64,000 bases of DNA from CAUZIZ01 sp963579905 (GTDB lineage: Bacteria; Acidobacteriota; UBA6911; RPQK01; JAJDTT01), in NCBI GenBank assembly GCA_963579905.1, contig CAUZIZ010000002.1, forward strand, positions 20,919 to 84,918. The letters run 5' to 3'. The notes below the pieces were generated by a model. That model was given only the letters and a program-made list of their open reading frames with translations. It had not been told where the DNA came from and did not search any database. Shown in pieces: positions 43,316 through 52,218 of this stretch (positions are counted from its first letter, which is position 1; each line of letters starts with the position of its first letter). The position numbers and the translations under genes were made by a program.

Positions 43316-44029
43316 CTATTCCAACGTTTCACCAGGGGCCATCTCCAATACCTGGGTGCCAATGTCCTGAGTGAGCTCCTGGAGCTCTTGCGGTGTCCCC
43401 CTCAGTAGAGGAAAGGTACCGTAATGCATCGGGATCACCTTCTTGGCATTCATGAGACGACAGGCGTAGGCTGCTTCCCTCGGATCCATGGTGAAGTGGT
43501 CTCCGATTGGAAAGAAGATGACCTCAGGCTGATACAGCTCCGCAATGATCTTCATATCACCGAAAACACAGGTGTCCCCGGCGTAGTAGATTCGGAATCC
43601 GTTCTCGAACTCGAGCACGTAGCCAGCCGCCTGTCCCCCATAGACGATAGTGCCATCGTCGTCTTGAATGCCGCTGCTATGATGGGCATCCACCATGGTG
43701 ACGCGCAGATCATTGATCTGCTGGGTTCCACCCTTGTTCATGGAGTTGACGTTCTCGACACCCTTGCTTTCCAACCAAACCCCTATCTCGATATTACAGC
43801 CAATCTGGGGCTGGTGCTGACGGGCCAGGGCGACCGCATCCTGGATGTGGTCGAAGTGCCCGTGGGTGATAAGCATCGTGTCTATCGAATCGATCTTCTT
43901 CAGCTCAGGGGGACAAGATGGATTTCCCTCCACCCAGGGATCGATCAGCAGCTTGCTGCCCCCAGGAGTGGTGAACAGGAACGTGGAATGTCCGAAATAC
44001 TGGATGGTCACATCTCGAAGTAGCGTCAT
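43316..44029 (-). CDS. UPF0173 metallo-beta-lactamase-fold hydrolase
   Basis: 237 residues from ATG 44029, with GGAGAGG as ribosome site. Metal-binding motifs are THGHFDHIQDA, DAHHSSG, YAGDT and PMHYGTFP. The family (YtkL-like) has no firmly known substrate. First gene of the cluster UPF0173-ygfZ-PP2C on the minus strand, divergent from the alpha/beta hydrolase. Confidence 0.92.
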   Translation of the reverse strand: MTLLRDVTIQYFGHSTFLFTTPGGSKLLIDPWVEGNPSCPPELKKIDSIDTMLITHGHFDHIQDAVALARQHQPQIGCNIEIGVWLESKGVENVNSMNKGGTQQINDLRVTMVDAHHSSGIQDDDGTIVYGGQAAGYVLEFENGFRIYYAGDTCVFGDMKIIAELYQPEVIFFPIGDHFTMDPREAAYACRLMNAKKVIPMHYGTFPLLRGTPQELQELTQDIGTQVLEMAPGETLE

Positions 44030-44101
44030 GATTCCTTGCCTCTCCTTTCCAGTCACTAATATACTCGACCTTCCCAATCCAGTAAATTAGCCTGAGAGCT
44101 C

Positions 44102-44923
44102 ATGATCAAACCACTCCTCTGGGGAGCCGCTATTGTCGGCGGACTGATCCTCCTGAAACTCTTCGTGCTCTATCTCGAGCCTCACGTCGCTTTCTTTCCG
44201 ATGCGCGGAGAACATCAGACTCCCGACGACGTGGGGATTCCATTCGAGGCGGTCTCCTTGATGACCGATGACGGAGAAACCATCCATTCTTGGCTCCTGA
44301 AGCATCCCCGCCCACAAGCAGAAGTTCTTTTTTTTCATGGAAACGGTGGGAACCTGTCTATCTATCTGGGGCTGCTTGCGGAGATGTATCTCAGGTCCTT
44401 GACGGTCTTTATCTTCGACTACCGTGGGTACGGGCGAAGCAGCGGCTCACCCAGCGAGACAGGGATCTACAAGGACACTAGAGCCGCGGTCGGCTACTTC
44501 TGGGACAACTGCCACACTCCGGGGGCCCCGGTAATCTACTGGGGAAGATCGCTGGGTGGGGTGACCGCGTCCTATGCCAGCACGCTCCGAGAACCCAACG
44601 GCCTGATCTTGGAATCGACGTTTCCCGACAAGGCCTCCCTGGTTAAGCACTATCCGTTGCTGGGTGTCCTCAGTCTCCTTTCGCGCTATCGCTTCCCCAC
44701 CGTCGAGTTCCTCGAGGATCTGTCCTGTCCGGCGCTCGTGATCCACGGAGACAAGGATGAAATCGTTCCCTTTCTCATGGGAGAAAAGGTATTCCAAGGG
44801 CTGCCAGGCGAGAAGTACTTCTATCGGATTTCGGGAGCTCGCCATAACGACACCCATAAATTTGACCCGGAACCCTACTGGGGTCGAGTGGCGGATTTCA
44901 TACAGGGCACTAACAATGGATAA
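44102..44923 (+). CDS. Membrane-anchored alpha/beta hydrolase (BEM46/ABHD13-like)
   Basis: 273 residues. One N-terminal membrane segment (LLWGAAIVGGLILLKLFVLY) is followed by a hydrolase domain with oxyanion HGNGGN, nucleophile elbow WGRSLGG, Asp in HGDKDEIVP and His in ARHND. Enzymes of this type act on lipids or acyl-peptides at the membrane, but the substrate is unknown. The stop at 44923 overlaps folB by eight bases. Confidence 0.88.
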   Translation: MIKPLLWGAAIVGGLILLKLFVLYLEPHVAFFPMRGEHQTPDDVGIPFEAVSLMTDDGETIHSWLLKHPRPQAEVLFFHGNGGNLSIYLGLLAEMYLRSLTVFIFDYRGYGRSSGSPSETGIYKDTRAAVGYFWDNCHTPGAPVIYWGRSLGGVTASYASTLREPNGLILESTFPDKASLVKHYPLLGVLSLLSRYRFPTVEFLEDLSCPALVIHGDKDEIVPFLMGEKVFQGLPGEKYFYRISGARHNDTHKFDPEPYWGRVADFIQGTNNG

Positions 44924-45296
44924 AATCCATCTACGTGAGATTTCGTGTCAAGCACACATCGGCGTCACCGAGGAAGAGCGAGCAGTTGCCCAGAGGATTC
45001 TGCTCGACCTGATTCTGCACCTGGACCTGGAAACGGCCGCACAAACCGACGACCTGGAGCAAACCGTGGATTACCGGCAGCTGGTCGAGGAGATTCGTGC
45101 GGCCGTCGGCCAGGGCTGTTACGCCCTCCTCGAAGCACTGACCGGGGCGGTCTGTAGCACAGTGCTCCGAGACGATAGGATTTCGATGGTCGAGGTGAAG
45201 GCCTATAAGTTCCCAGAAGTCTTGAGGGGAGCGCTCAAGGATGTAGCTGTCGAGATGACCCGGAGGGCAGCGGATCTGTCAAGTACCAGCTTGTAG
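44916..45296 (+). CDS. folB: Dihydroneopterin aldolase
   Basis: 126 residues. Typical FolB beginning KIHLREISCQAHIGVTEEER with the active Glu and later VDYRQLVEEIR and KAYKFPEVLRG. It converts dihydroneopterin to 6-hydroxymethyl-dihydropterin in folate synthesis. It overlaps the preceding hydrolase, so it is translationally coupled to it. Its TAG stop lies inside the D palindrome that starts at 45291, so the last residues (SL) are repeat-derived. Confidence 0.93.
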   Translation: MDKIHLREISCQAHIGVTEEERAVAQRILLDLILHLDLETAAQTDDLEQTVDYRQLVEEIRAAVGQGCYALLEALTGAVCSTVLRDDRISMVEVKAYKFPEVLRGALKDVAVEMTRRAADLSSTSL

Positions 45297-45349
45297 GACG
45301 GGCACTCTTGCCCGTCGAGTACACGACGGGCAGGAGTTCCCGTCCTACA
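45291..45349. repeat. D palindrome at the folB 3' end
   Basis: Arms TTGTAGGACGGGCACTCTTG and CAGGAGTTCCCGTCCTACAG face each other around CGTCGAGTACACGACG. A truncated L end (CTGAAACTTGATCG) follows at about 45361. This hairpin may double as transcript end of the hydrolase-folB operon. Confidence 0.8.
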
Positions 45350-45447
45350 GAGGAAGCAATCTGAAACTTGATCGAAAATGGGGTTATTGCCGACCGGAAA
45401 CGTTTTTGGAAATAACGCTTTCAGCGTATAAAAGGCGGGGCAACTAA

Positions 45448-45486
45448 AAACCCAGGGTAGCTCGCTTCGCATTACAACCCTGGGCT
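45448..45486. repeat. Hairpin with CCCAGGGT arms
   Basis: AACCCAGGGTAGC and ACAACCCTGGGCT are opposed around a 12-base loop; a second small pair (ACACCTTCGGTGT) follows at about 45500. It is different from the D palindrome. The remaining 45350-45584 space has no gene. Confidence 0.55.
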
Positions 45487-45584
45487 ACACGCAATAACAC
45501 CTTCGGTGTAGCTGCGGCGTACCTCTGTATCGACAGTTACAGGCTTGGATGGTTGGGAGGGAGCCCAAAGCAAGGAGGAAGGTT

Positions 45585-46235
45585 ATGCACACTCTTTTTC
45601 TTCTTCTGACTCTTCTTTTTTCTAATCTATTCTGTGTCATTAGTCTTGTCCTTGGCCAAACGGTCGCCCCCGAATCCAGAGAAAATTTCGCCCTTTTCGA
45701 CGGGCACAGTTTCGAGGGCTGGGAGGGAAATCTCCAGTGGTTCCGGATAGAGGCGGGGTCAATTGTTGGCGGCTCACTCTCCCAGAAAATCCCGCGCAAT
45801 GAATTTCTCTGCACCCGAAGAGAATTCGGGGATTTCGAGCTGGAGCTAAAGGTGAAGCTGGAGGCAGGCAAGGGCAACGCAGGCATTCAGATTCGCAGCC
45901 GCCGCATTCCCGACCATCATGAGGTAATTGGCTATCAAGCGGATATGGGACAGGTCTACTGGGGAGCCCTCTACGACGAATCCCGGCGCCGAGAAATCCT
46001 CGCTCAACCGGATCCGGAGGAACTGAAGCGGATTCTGGAACAGGACGACTGGAATACCTACCGCATCCAGGCAGGAGGAAACCGAATTCAGCTCTGGCTC
46101 AACGGGCATTCGACCGTCGACTATGTGGAGAAGGAAGCCGGAATCGAGCGGAAAGGCGTGATCTGCCTACAGATCCACAGCGGGCCACCGAGCGAGGCCT
46201 GGTACCGCGACATCGTCCTTACCGAATTACCATGA
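45585..46235 (+). CDS. Exported DUF1080 (3-keto-disaccharide hydrolase-like) protein
   Basis: 216 residues from ATG 45585, with AAGGAGG before it. A hydrophobic signal peptide precedes a concanavalin-like DUF1080 domain, recognisable by FALFDGHSFEGWEGN, the GNAGIQIRSRR stretch and WNTYRIQAGGNRIQLWLNGH. Members act on 3-keto-glycosides or bind glycans outside the cell. A Gfo/Idh/MocA gene nearby suits oxidised-sugar use, but it is on the other strand. An exported Rid gene follows 28 bases later. Confidence 0.88.
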   Translation: MHTLFLLLTLLFSNLFCVISLVLGQTVAPESRENFALFDGHSFEGWEGNLQWFRIEAGSIVGGSLSQKIPRNEFLCTRREFGDFELELKVKLEAGKGNAGIQIRSRRIPDHHEVIGYQADMGQVYWGALYDESRRREILAQPDPEELKRILEQDDWNTYRIQAGGNRIQLWLNGHSTVDYVEKEAGIERKGVICLQIHSGPPSEAWYRDIVLTELP

Positions 46236-46263
46236 TCAACCCCAGATGGAGGAAACAGGAAAA

Positions 46264-46722
46264 ATGAAGCTTGATCGCCTTGCGCCCGTCGCAGTATTGA
46301 CCTTTGGTGTGGTTCTGGGGTGGACGGCAACCCCGGGAAAGGACTCGAAGCAGTTTCTCAACCCAGGAGGAGAGAAGCCTTCCGGCTACACCGAAGTAGT
46401 CTCCTCCCCTCCAGGTCGGATGATCTTCATATCCGGCCAGGGCGGCACCGACTCGAGAGGGAATCTACCCGCGGACTTCGCCTCTCAGGCCAGAAATACC
46501 TTCCTCAATATCCGGCGCAGTCTCGAGCTAGCAGGCGCCGAGTTCGAGGATATCGTCAAGATCAACTACTACGTGACCGACATGGAACAGACCTCCAAGC
46601 TGCGGGAAATCCGAGCCCGATTTCTCAATATGGAGGCTCCTCCGGCATCGACACTGGTACAGGTAAAATTGGACGGCAAATGGCTGCTGGAAGTCGAGGC
46701 CATCGCAGTCGTTCCGGACTGA
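46264..46722 (+). CDS. Exported Rid (YjgF/YER057c/UK114) family protein
   Basis: 152 residues. An N-terminal hydrophobic leader (VAVLTFGVVLGWTA) precedes a Rid domain: PPGRMIFISGQGGTD, AQARNTF-like SQARNTFLNIRR and YYVTDM. RidA removes reactive enamines using a conserved Arg in a P-x-R motif; here the place reads PPASTLV, with Ala. So deaminase activity is doubtful, and a ligand-binding role outside the cytoplasm is likely. AGGAAACAGGAAAA precedes ATG 46264. Confidence 0.84.
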   Translation: MKLDRLAPVAVLTFGVVLGWTATPGKDSKQFLNPGGEKPSGYTEVVSSPPGRMIFISGQGGTDSRGNLPADFASQARNTFLNIRRSLELAGAEFEDIVKINYYVTDMEQTSKLREIRARFLNMEAPPASTLVQVKLDGKWLLEVEAIAVVPD

Positions 46723-46729
46723 ATCCGGG

Positions 46730-48136
46730 CTAATACTCCCGCGTCGTGGTGATACCCGGTTGCGGGATGGGATATTTCCCGTCGGGTCCAAGCTGCAGCG
46801 GTGCTTCCGAGTTCAGCGTGAGCTGATCGAGACCGGGAGCGAACTCGTGGTCGTGGTTGAGAATGTCGTCCCAGGTAACGATCTGGCCGGTGTGCGCCGC
46901 CATTCGTCCCATGGACGTCACTAGACTGGCCTCGGCTCCACGTTTCACCTCGTTGAAGGGCTGGTCCTTACGGATGGCCTCGATGAGATCATCCCACTCC
47001 AACTGGTAGGGATTTGGCTCCGGCTGGGGAAAGGACCAGACGGGGTCTTCATCGGTTTGATTCTGGCCCTTGTAGATACGGCACAAAGCGGGAATATGGC
47101 CGCTTGTGGATATGACGGCCGATCCCTTGCTCCCCTGTGCATAGCTGGCAAATTCGTTCCAGCACCTGGGGATGCTGCGGCCTTCCAAAAACAATTTGGC
47201 CCCATCGGCGAAGGTGTATTCCACCGAGTAGTTGTCGAAGTTCTGGTCGATCGAGTCACCGCGATAGTGGCGGCCGCCGCTGGCCTTGGCCCGCACCGGC
47301 CAGGCGTCCTTCATCCAACACGACTCATCGATGTTGTGGATGAGGAAATCGCTGTAACATCCTCCGCTGGCCCAGAGAAAAGAATGGAATCTCTTGATCT
47401 GGTAGAGCAGTTCGCTGATGCCCTCCGGCTTCGGACCTGAAACCGCTGAACCCGTTGGTCCGGCAACCCGATAAGCGCGCAACGCAATCACATCACCGAT
47501 CCCACCTCCCTTGATTCGATCGTAGAGCTCGCCGCGGGCTCTACAGTGACGGCACATCAATCCCACGCCCACTTTGAGATTCTTTGCGACCGATTTCTGG
47601 CCGAGTGCAAGCATTCTTCGAGTCGAGGGACCGTCGACGGTCACCGGTTTCTCCATGAAGACGTTGAGACCCTTCTCGATGGCGTAGCCAAAATGAACCC
47701 AGCGAAACGCCGGAGGCGTCGTGAGGATCACAATGTCTCCTGGACTGAGGAGATCCATGGCCTTTCTATAGCCGTCGAAGCCCAAGAACTGTCGGTCCTG
47801 GGGGACATCGAGCAGATCCGAAAGCTTCCCTCCTTTGCCCGGCATCAGCCCCTGAGCAATCCTTTGTACGAGTATCTTGCAGCTGCTCATCATCCGCTCA
47901 GGGAAGACATCCGCCATCGCCACCAGCTTGGTCGGACCGTTCGGCACCGACAAAGCATTCAGGGCAGCTCCGGTGCCCCGACCACCGGCACCTATCAACG
48001 CCAGCCGGATGGTATTGTCCTCACCAGCATGGACGTGCGGTATCGCAACCCCCGCAAGCGCGGAGGTGGCGGCAAGACGGCCGGTCCTTTTCAGAAATTC
48101 ACGTCTCGACGAACTCTGCTTCGGTATCTGTTTCAT
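46730..48136 (-). CDS. Tat-exported Gfo/Idh/MocA-family oxidoreductase
   Basis: 468 residues. A twin-arginine signal (SRREFLKRTGRLAATSALA) is followed by an NAD(P)-binding Rossmann domain, LALIGAGGRG, and then the sugar-binding domain with EKPV. Enzymes with this architecture oxidise sugars or cyclitols in the periplasm with a tightly bound nucleotide. Its ATG overlaps the ilvD stop by four bases (48133-48136), so the two share an mRNA. Substrate unknown. Confidence 0.92.
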   Translation of the reverse strand: MKQIPKQSSSRREFLKRTGRLAATSALAGVAIPHVHAGEDNTIRLALIGAGGRGTGAALNALSVPNGPTKLVAMADVFPERMMSSCKILVQRIAQGLMPGKGGKLSDLLDVPQDRQFLGFDGYRKAMDLLSPGDIVILTTPPAFRWVHFGYAIEKGLNVFMEKPVTVDGPSTRRMLALGQKSVAKNLKVGVGLMCRHCRARGELYDRIKGGGIGDVIALRAYRVAGPTGSAVSGPKPEGISELLYQIKRFHSFLWASGGCYSDFLIHNIDESCWMKDAWPVRAKASGGRHYRGDSIDQNFDNYSVEYTFADGAKLFLEGRSIPRCWNEFASYAQGSKGSAVISTSGHIPALCRIYKGQNQTDEDPVWSFPQPEPNPYQLEWDDLIEAIRKDQPFNEVKRGAEASLVTSMGRMAAHTGQIVTWDDILNHDHEFAPGLDQLTLNSEAPLQLGPDGKYPIPQPGITTTREY

Positions 48137-50006
48137 GACTGTCCTCCTCCGTTTTGGATCTGGTTGAGATCGCGAACAGCTCCGCGTGCTGCACTGGTGG
48201 TGAGGGCAGCATAGGCCTGAAGGGCCGCTGAGGTGTGGCGCTGGCGTCCCCGAGGGCGAAAAGCGTCTGCGCCTCGTGCTTCCATCTCGCGTCTTCGTCT
48301 CACCAGCTCCTCTTCCTTAAGCAATACATTGATGCTGCGATTCGGAATATCTATCCGAACTGTATCCCCTTCCTCGAGCAGGGCAATGGCGCCCCCTCGG
48401 CTGCCTCGGGGGAGACATGTCCAATCGAGAGGCCACTCGTCCCGCCGCTGAAACGACCATTAGTCAGGAGGGCACACTTGGAGCCCAGGTGCTTCGACTT
48501 CACATAAGAGGTGGGGTACAACATCTCTTGCATACCCGGTCCTTCCTTAGGTTCCTCATAGCGAATCACCACCACGTCTCCGGGTCTCAGCTGGTTGTCG
48601 AGTATGCTTTCACAGGCTTCCTCCTGGGACTCGAAGATCCGAGCCGGACCCTCCATCACCCAGAGGGACTCGTCCACACCCGCAGTCTTCACGATACACC
48701 CCTCCTCGGCGAGGTTGCCAAAGAGGACCGCCAATCCACCATCCTGGCTGTAGGCTGAGGCTACTGAGCGAATGCAACCGTCGGCCGAGTCAAGATCAGC
48801 TGAATCGACATATTTTTCCTGTGAAAAGGCTTCCCTGGTCCTCACGTTTCCGAGCGCAACCAAGCTGCGGCGGCGGGCGAACTCTTCCGAGCCCTCTCGG
48901 CGTACATCATTCTCCTCAATCATCCGGCCCAGGGTGGCCCCGGACACGGTTTTCTCATCACTGTTGATCTTGCCCGAGCGCTCCAGTTCACCCAGAATGG
49001 TCGGAATGCCACCCGCTCGGGAACAATCCTGGATATGGTACTGGCTTGTCGAAGGGGACAGTTTGCAGATGCAAGGGACCTGGCGCGACAACCGGTCGAT
49101 CTCGGCCATCGTAAAATCCACACCCGCCTCCTGGGCCGCTGCCAGAAGATGAAGAACGGTATTGGTTGATCCACCCATGGCGATGTCCAACGTCATGGCG
49201 TTCTCGAAAGCCTCAAAGGTTGCAATACTTCGAGGAAGGACCGACTCATCGCCTTCCAGGTAGTAGGCCTTGGCCATTTTGACGATTTTCTGGGAGGCTT
49301 GCTCGAAGAGCTTCCAGCGCAGGGCATGGGTCGCCAGAATGGTTCCGTTTCCAGGCAGAGCCAAACCGATCGCCTCGTTGAGACAGTTCATGCTGTTGGC
49401 CGTAAACATTCCGAAACAGGAGCCGCAGGTAGGGCAGGCGGCCTCCTTCATCTTCTCCACTTCCTCATCGCTGATACTATCGTCGCCGGCCGCGATCATG
49501 GAATCTACCAGGTCGAGTTTGGCGGGACCCGTCGACAGCAGGGCGGCCCCAGCTTCCATGGGACCCCCCGAAACAAAGATGGTAGGGACGTTCAAACGCA
49601 TGGCGGCCAGGAGCATCCCCGGCGTAATCTTGTCACAGTTGGAGATGCAGATCATGGCGTCGGCCTTGTGCGCCTGAACCATGTACTCCACACTGTCGGC
49701 GATCAGCTTTCGACTAGGCAGGGAGTAGAGCATTCCATCGTGACCCATGGCGATTCCATCGTCCACGGCGATGGTATTGAACTCAACCCCAAAGCCACCA
49801 CTGGCGTCGATGACCTGCTTGACTTGCTGGCCAACCTGGTGAAGGTGGACGTGTCCCGGGACGAATTGGGTGAAGGAATTGGCAATCGCGATGATGGGTT
49901 TCTGGAAATCTTCCGTCTTCATTCCGGTTGCCCGCCAGAGGGCCCGGGCTCAAGCCATACGTCGTCCCTGAGTCGTGATACTGCTGCGGAATCCTCGGTC
50001 CTGCAT
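48133..50006 (-). pseudogene. ilvD: Dihydroxy-acid dehydratase ilvD, disrupted by in-frame TGA and frameshift
   Basis: Complete IlvD can be pieced together from ATG 50006 (ribosome site GAGGAGA) to the stop at 48133. It carries two lesions. At 49952-49950 TGA replaces a Gly codon in the conserved MAGARALWRATG motif, which here reads MA-stop-ARALWRATG. At 48392-48396 a run of five C has lost one base: the frame changes after GHVSPEAAEG, and the right C-terminus (INVLLKEEELVRRRR...) continues in another frame. A restart at ATG 49922 would give 523 residues with a wrong tail. The Fe-S Cys segments (SNCDKITPGM, CPTCGSC) are intact. IlvD makes branched-chain keto acids for isoleucine and valine. 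Either a young pseudogene or consensus errors. Confidence 0.85.
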
Positions 50007-50399
50007 CGGCACTTTCTCCTCGTCTTGATTCCCGTTTCCTTTATCAGCTGTCCCCCATTTCCGGTACCGCCGCTATCAAAGTCACATGGGCAGTCGGACT
50101 TATTGATCTCCGCGGATCCGATGACGCCCGCTCATCAACAGGACCACTAGATTATAACCGATTTGTTTCCCACACTTACGAGTGTGCTTCCGGACTGGAA
50201 TCAAAGCTGCATTGAGTGAGGATCCCAAGTCTCCGACCTCGGGAGGGCACGGCTGGGATCGTTAATATAAACTGTTCCGCAAGACTGCGGGTGCAACCAA
50301 TTCGGATTCCGGCTGGTCCTCCCGAAATAAGGTCCCAAGGTTCCAAGGCACCATTCCCAGATAATCTCCCAGATCCCAGGCGCCAAGATGTTCTATGAT
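50007..50399. other. Intergenic region between ilvD and the SRP RNA gene
   Basis: No convincing gene. A small hairpin, CACACTTACGAGTGTG, lies near 50170. Near 50320-50385 are CCAAGGTTCCAAGG and CCCAGATAATCTCCCAGAT words related to the low-complexity family. TATGAT at 50394-50399 could be the -10 of the RNA gene, without a good -35. Confidence 0.4.
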
Positions 50400-50668
50400 G
50401 GGTTCTGCCGTGCTAGGTGGGGCGCTAGCGGTGCCCTGATTCCCCGAGAAATCGAGGATGACCCGCAATCCGCTATAGCGGGACTGAATGCTTTGCTGAG
50501 GATCTCTTGTCTCAGGACAATCGGCTCTGCGGAGTAATGTTGAAGGGTTGGGTCCTCCACAACGTGTGCCCGCGAAACTGGTCAGGTCCGGAAGGAAGCA
50601 GCCATAAGCGGAATCCCATGTGTGTAGGAGGAGCGCTCGACCCGAGTTACTCCTCCGGGCGGACCCTG
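50400..50668 (+). ncRNA. ffs: Large signal recognition particle RNA (with Alu domain)
   Basis: The S domain is unmistakable: GTCAGGTCCGGAAGGAAGC at 50581-50599, the Ffh-binding helix 8. About 150 bases upstream, TGCTAGGTGGGG, GCGGTGCCCTG and CCGCAATCCGCTATAGCGGG form the Alu domain of large bacterial SRP RNAs. Long-range pairs close helix 5: GGGTTC (50400-50405) with GGACCC (50661-50666), GGAGTAA (50530-50536) with TTACTCC (50647-50653), and GGGTTG (50544-50549) with CGACCC (50638-50643). The length of about 269 bases fits the large type. A TATGAT lies just upstream. It binds Ffh and targets ribosomes making membrane proteins. Confidence 0.95.
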
Positions 50669-50701
50669 TTACGAGTATTCGAAGCAGAGTGCACGGCAAA
50701 G

Positions 50702-52044
50702 CTAAGAAGCAGGTCCCAAGTCCCAAGGGACCAATTCCCAGACAAGTGTCAAGAAGCAAGTTCCAAGCTCCAAGGAAAGGTACTGCCCCATTCGCATTCC
50801 TACGCGCCGACCTTTGGGGGCGAGCTCAAACTTGAAAACCTCAGCTATACGGTCTTGAGAAATGCCGCTTCCAGAGTCGGTGATCTCGACCTCAATGCCA
50901 TCGACACCTTCTGATACGCTGACTCGGATGACGCCTGTCCCTTCGATCGCCTGGATCGAGTTCTGAAGCAGATTCAAGAAAACCCGGTTCAGTCTGACGG
51001 GATAACACAAGACAGGACGAAGAGCAGCGGGATAATCTCGCTTCACCTCAACTCGAGCGCCCAGGGAGAACTCCAGTAGACGAAGCGAGATATCCACACT
51101 CTTGCGAACGTCAAAGGGCTTTCGCTCTGCTTCGTCGAGACCTACGAATTGTCGCAGACTCTCGATGATGTTGGAGATTCGCTCGCTACTCGTTCTCAAC
51201 AGGGTAAGCGCCTGGGCCGTGGGATCCGATTTAGAAACATCGTGGTTCGTTTTCCCCTCGGGCGAAGCCTGGCGGCCAAGCGTCCTCACCACGACGTCTA
51301 CCGAGGAGCGAAGCGCCCCCAAAGGGGTATTAAGCTCGTGTAGAATCCCGGCCGTGACCCGGTTGAGTCGTGCCTGGTTCTCGGATTCGATCAGCAGACC
51401 CTGAGTCTGCTTTAAGTTCTCCAATGCCTCCGCCAACTCTTGCGAGCGTCGGGCCAGCTTTTGCTCGGCTGCGACCGTGCCCGCGTGGGAATAGAAGGAG
51501 ACAAACGCGATCACCAGAGGCAACAAGACCAGGGTAACGACTCGGAACGACCGATGTATCCCCAGGTCGAGCGCCAGGAGGGGTTTGATCGCGGGCCCAA
51601 GAAAGGCTAGCGAGTGGAACACTGCTACGCCGAAGGCTGTAAGAACCAGCGCGGTCACCCGATGTCTCGGAGGATAGACCAGAGGTATCGCGCCAATCAG
51701 GGGCAGCGTGAAGAAATAGCTTAGAGACTCACTGCCATAAAGCCCGACCCAACTGAAGAGACTGATACAGGCGAGAGCAATGAAGGAGGTGGTCGCGAGC
51801 CAGTACCGTTTCCTCTGATTGAGCCAGAGTGCCGCGGCGCAAGAGACCAGCGTGACCAGATTAGGAGCAATTCCCAGAAACGAAATACCTAACCGGCCGA
51901 GGTTCAACACCAGATAAATCAGACCGAGGAGAAAGGCTACCCCAGTACCGAGTTGACCAGAATAATGTATTTCGCCTCAACCGGTGGAGTTTCGTCGTCC
52001 ACCCCAAGGAGCCTCAGTCGTTGGAAGGCTTGTTTGAGATTCAT
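50702..52044 (-). pseudogene. Membrane sensor histidine kinase, frameshifted near N-terminus and cut at C-terminus
   Basis: Translation from ATG 52044 (AGAGG site) gives 35 residues ending KYIILVNSVLG and then TAG at 51937. A one-base loss in the C4 run 51940-51943 explains this: in the next frame the sequence goes on VAFLLGLIYLV and then reads an intact kinase. It has several membrane helices, a dimerisation helix with ILHELNTPLGAL (phosphorylated His), N-box NRVFLNLLQNSIQAIEG and G1 box DSGSGIS. After VGMRMGQYLS the catalytic domain stops early, and the last 25 residues are a translation of a CCAAG-word repeat next to the SRP RNA. The GTG at 51910 could start the remaining frame. Response regulator not found. 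Confidence 0.75.
50705..50790. repeat. CCAAG-word low-complexity repeat at the kinase 3' end
   Basis: Tandem variants of CAAGTCCCAAGGGACC and CAAGTTCCAAGCTCCAAGG run between the SRP RNA and the kinase catalytic domain. They provide the last residues and stop codon of the truncated kinase. Similar words occur at 50320-50345 and 14130-14260. Confidence 0.6.
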
Positions 52045-52218
52045 AGTGTCGAGCCTCTGGCTCGATTGGCCAGGAAACCCGGTCGTCCAGCAATCGGATA
52101 GACCCAGCAAACTCCGCGGTCCTGAGTATCTGGCTCAGGAGCCTCAGGGTCAAGGGGAGAGACATAGCGCGGCTTCTCAATCTCCTGCTGGAGACTCGGA
52201 TGTTGTATGCTTTGGCGT

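Noticed and set aside
49950..49952. UGA recoding (selenocysteine or glycine) in ilvD
   Set aside because: The position is a Gly in homologues, no other gene here uses in-frame TGA, and a second lesion exists; a mutation or consensus error is simpler.
49299..50150. Open frame of 283 codons on the plus strand
   Set aside because: It is the antisense shadow of ilvD and its leader; the ilvD residues are clearly conserved in the other strand.
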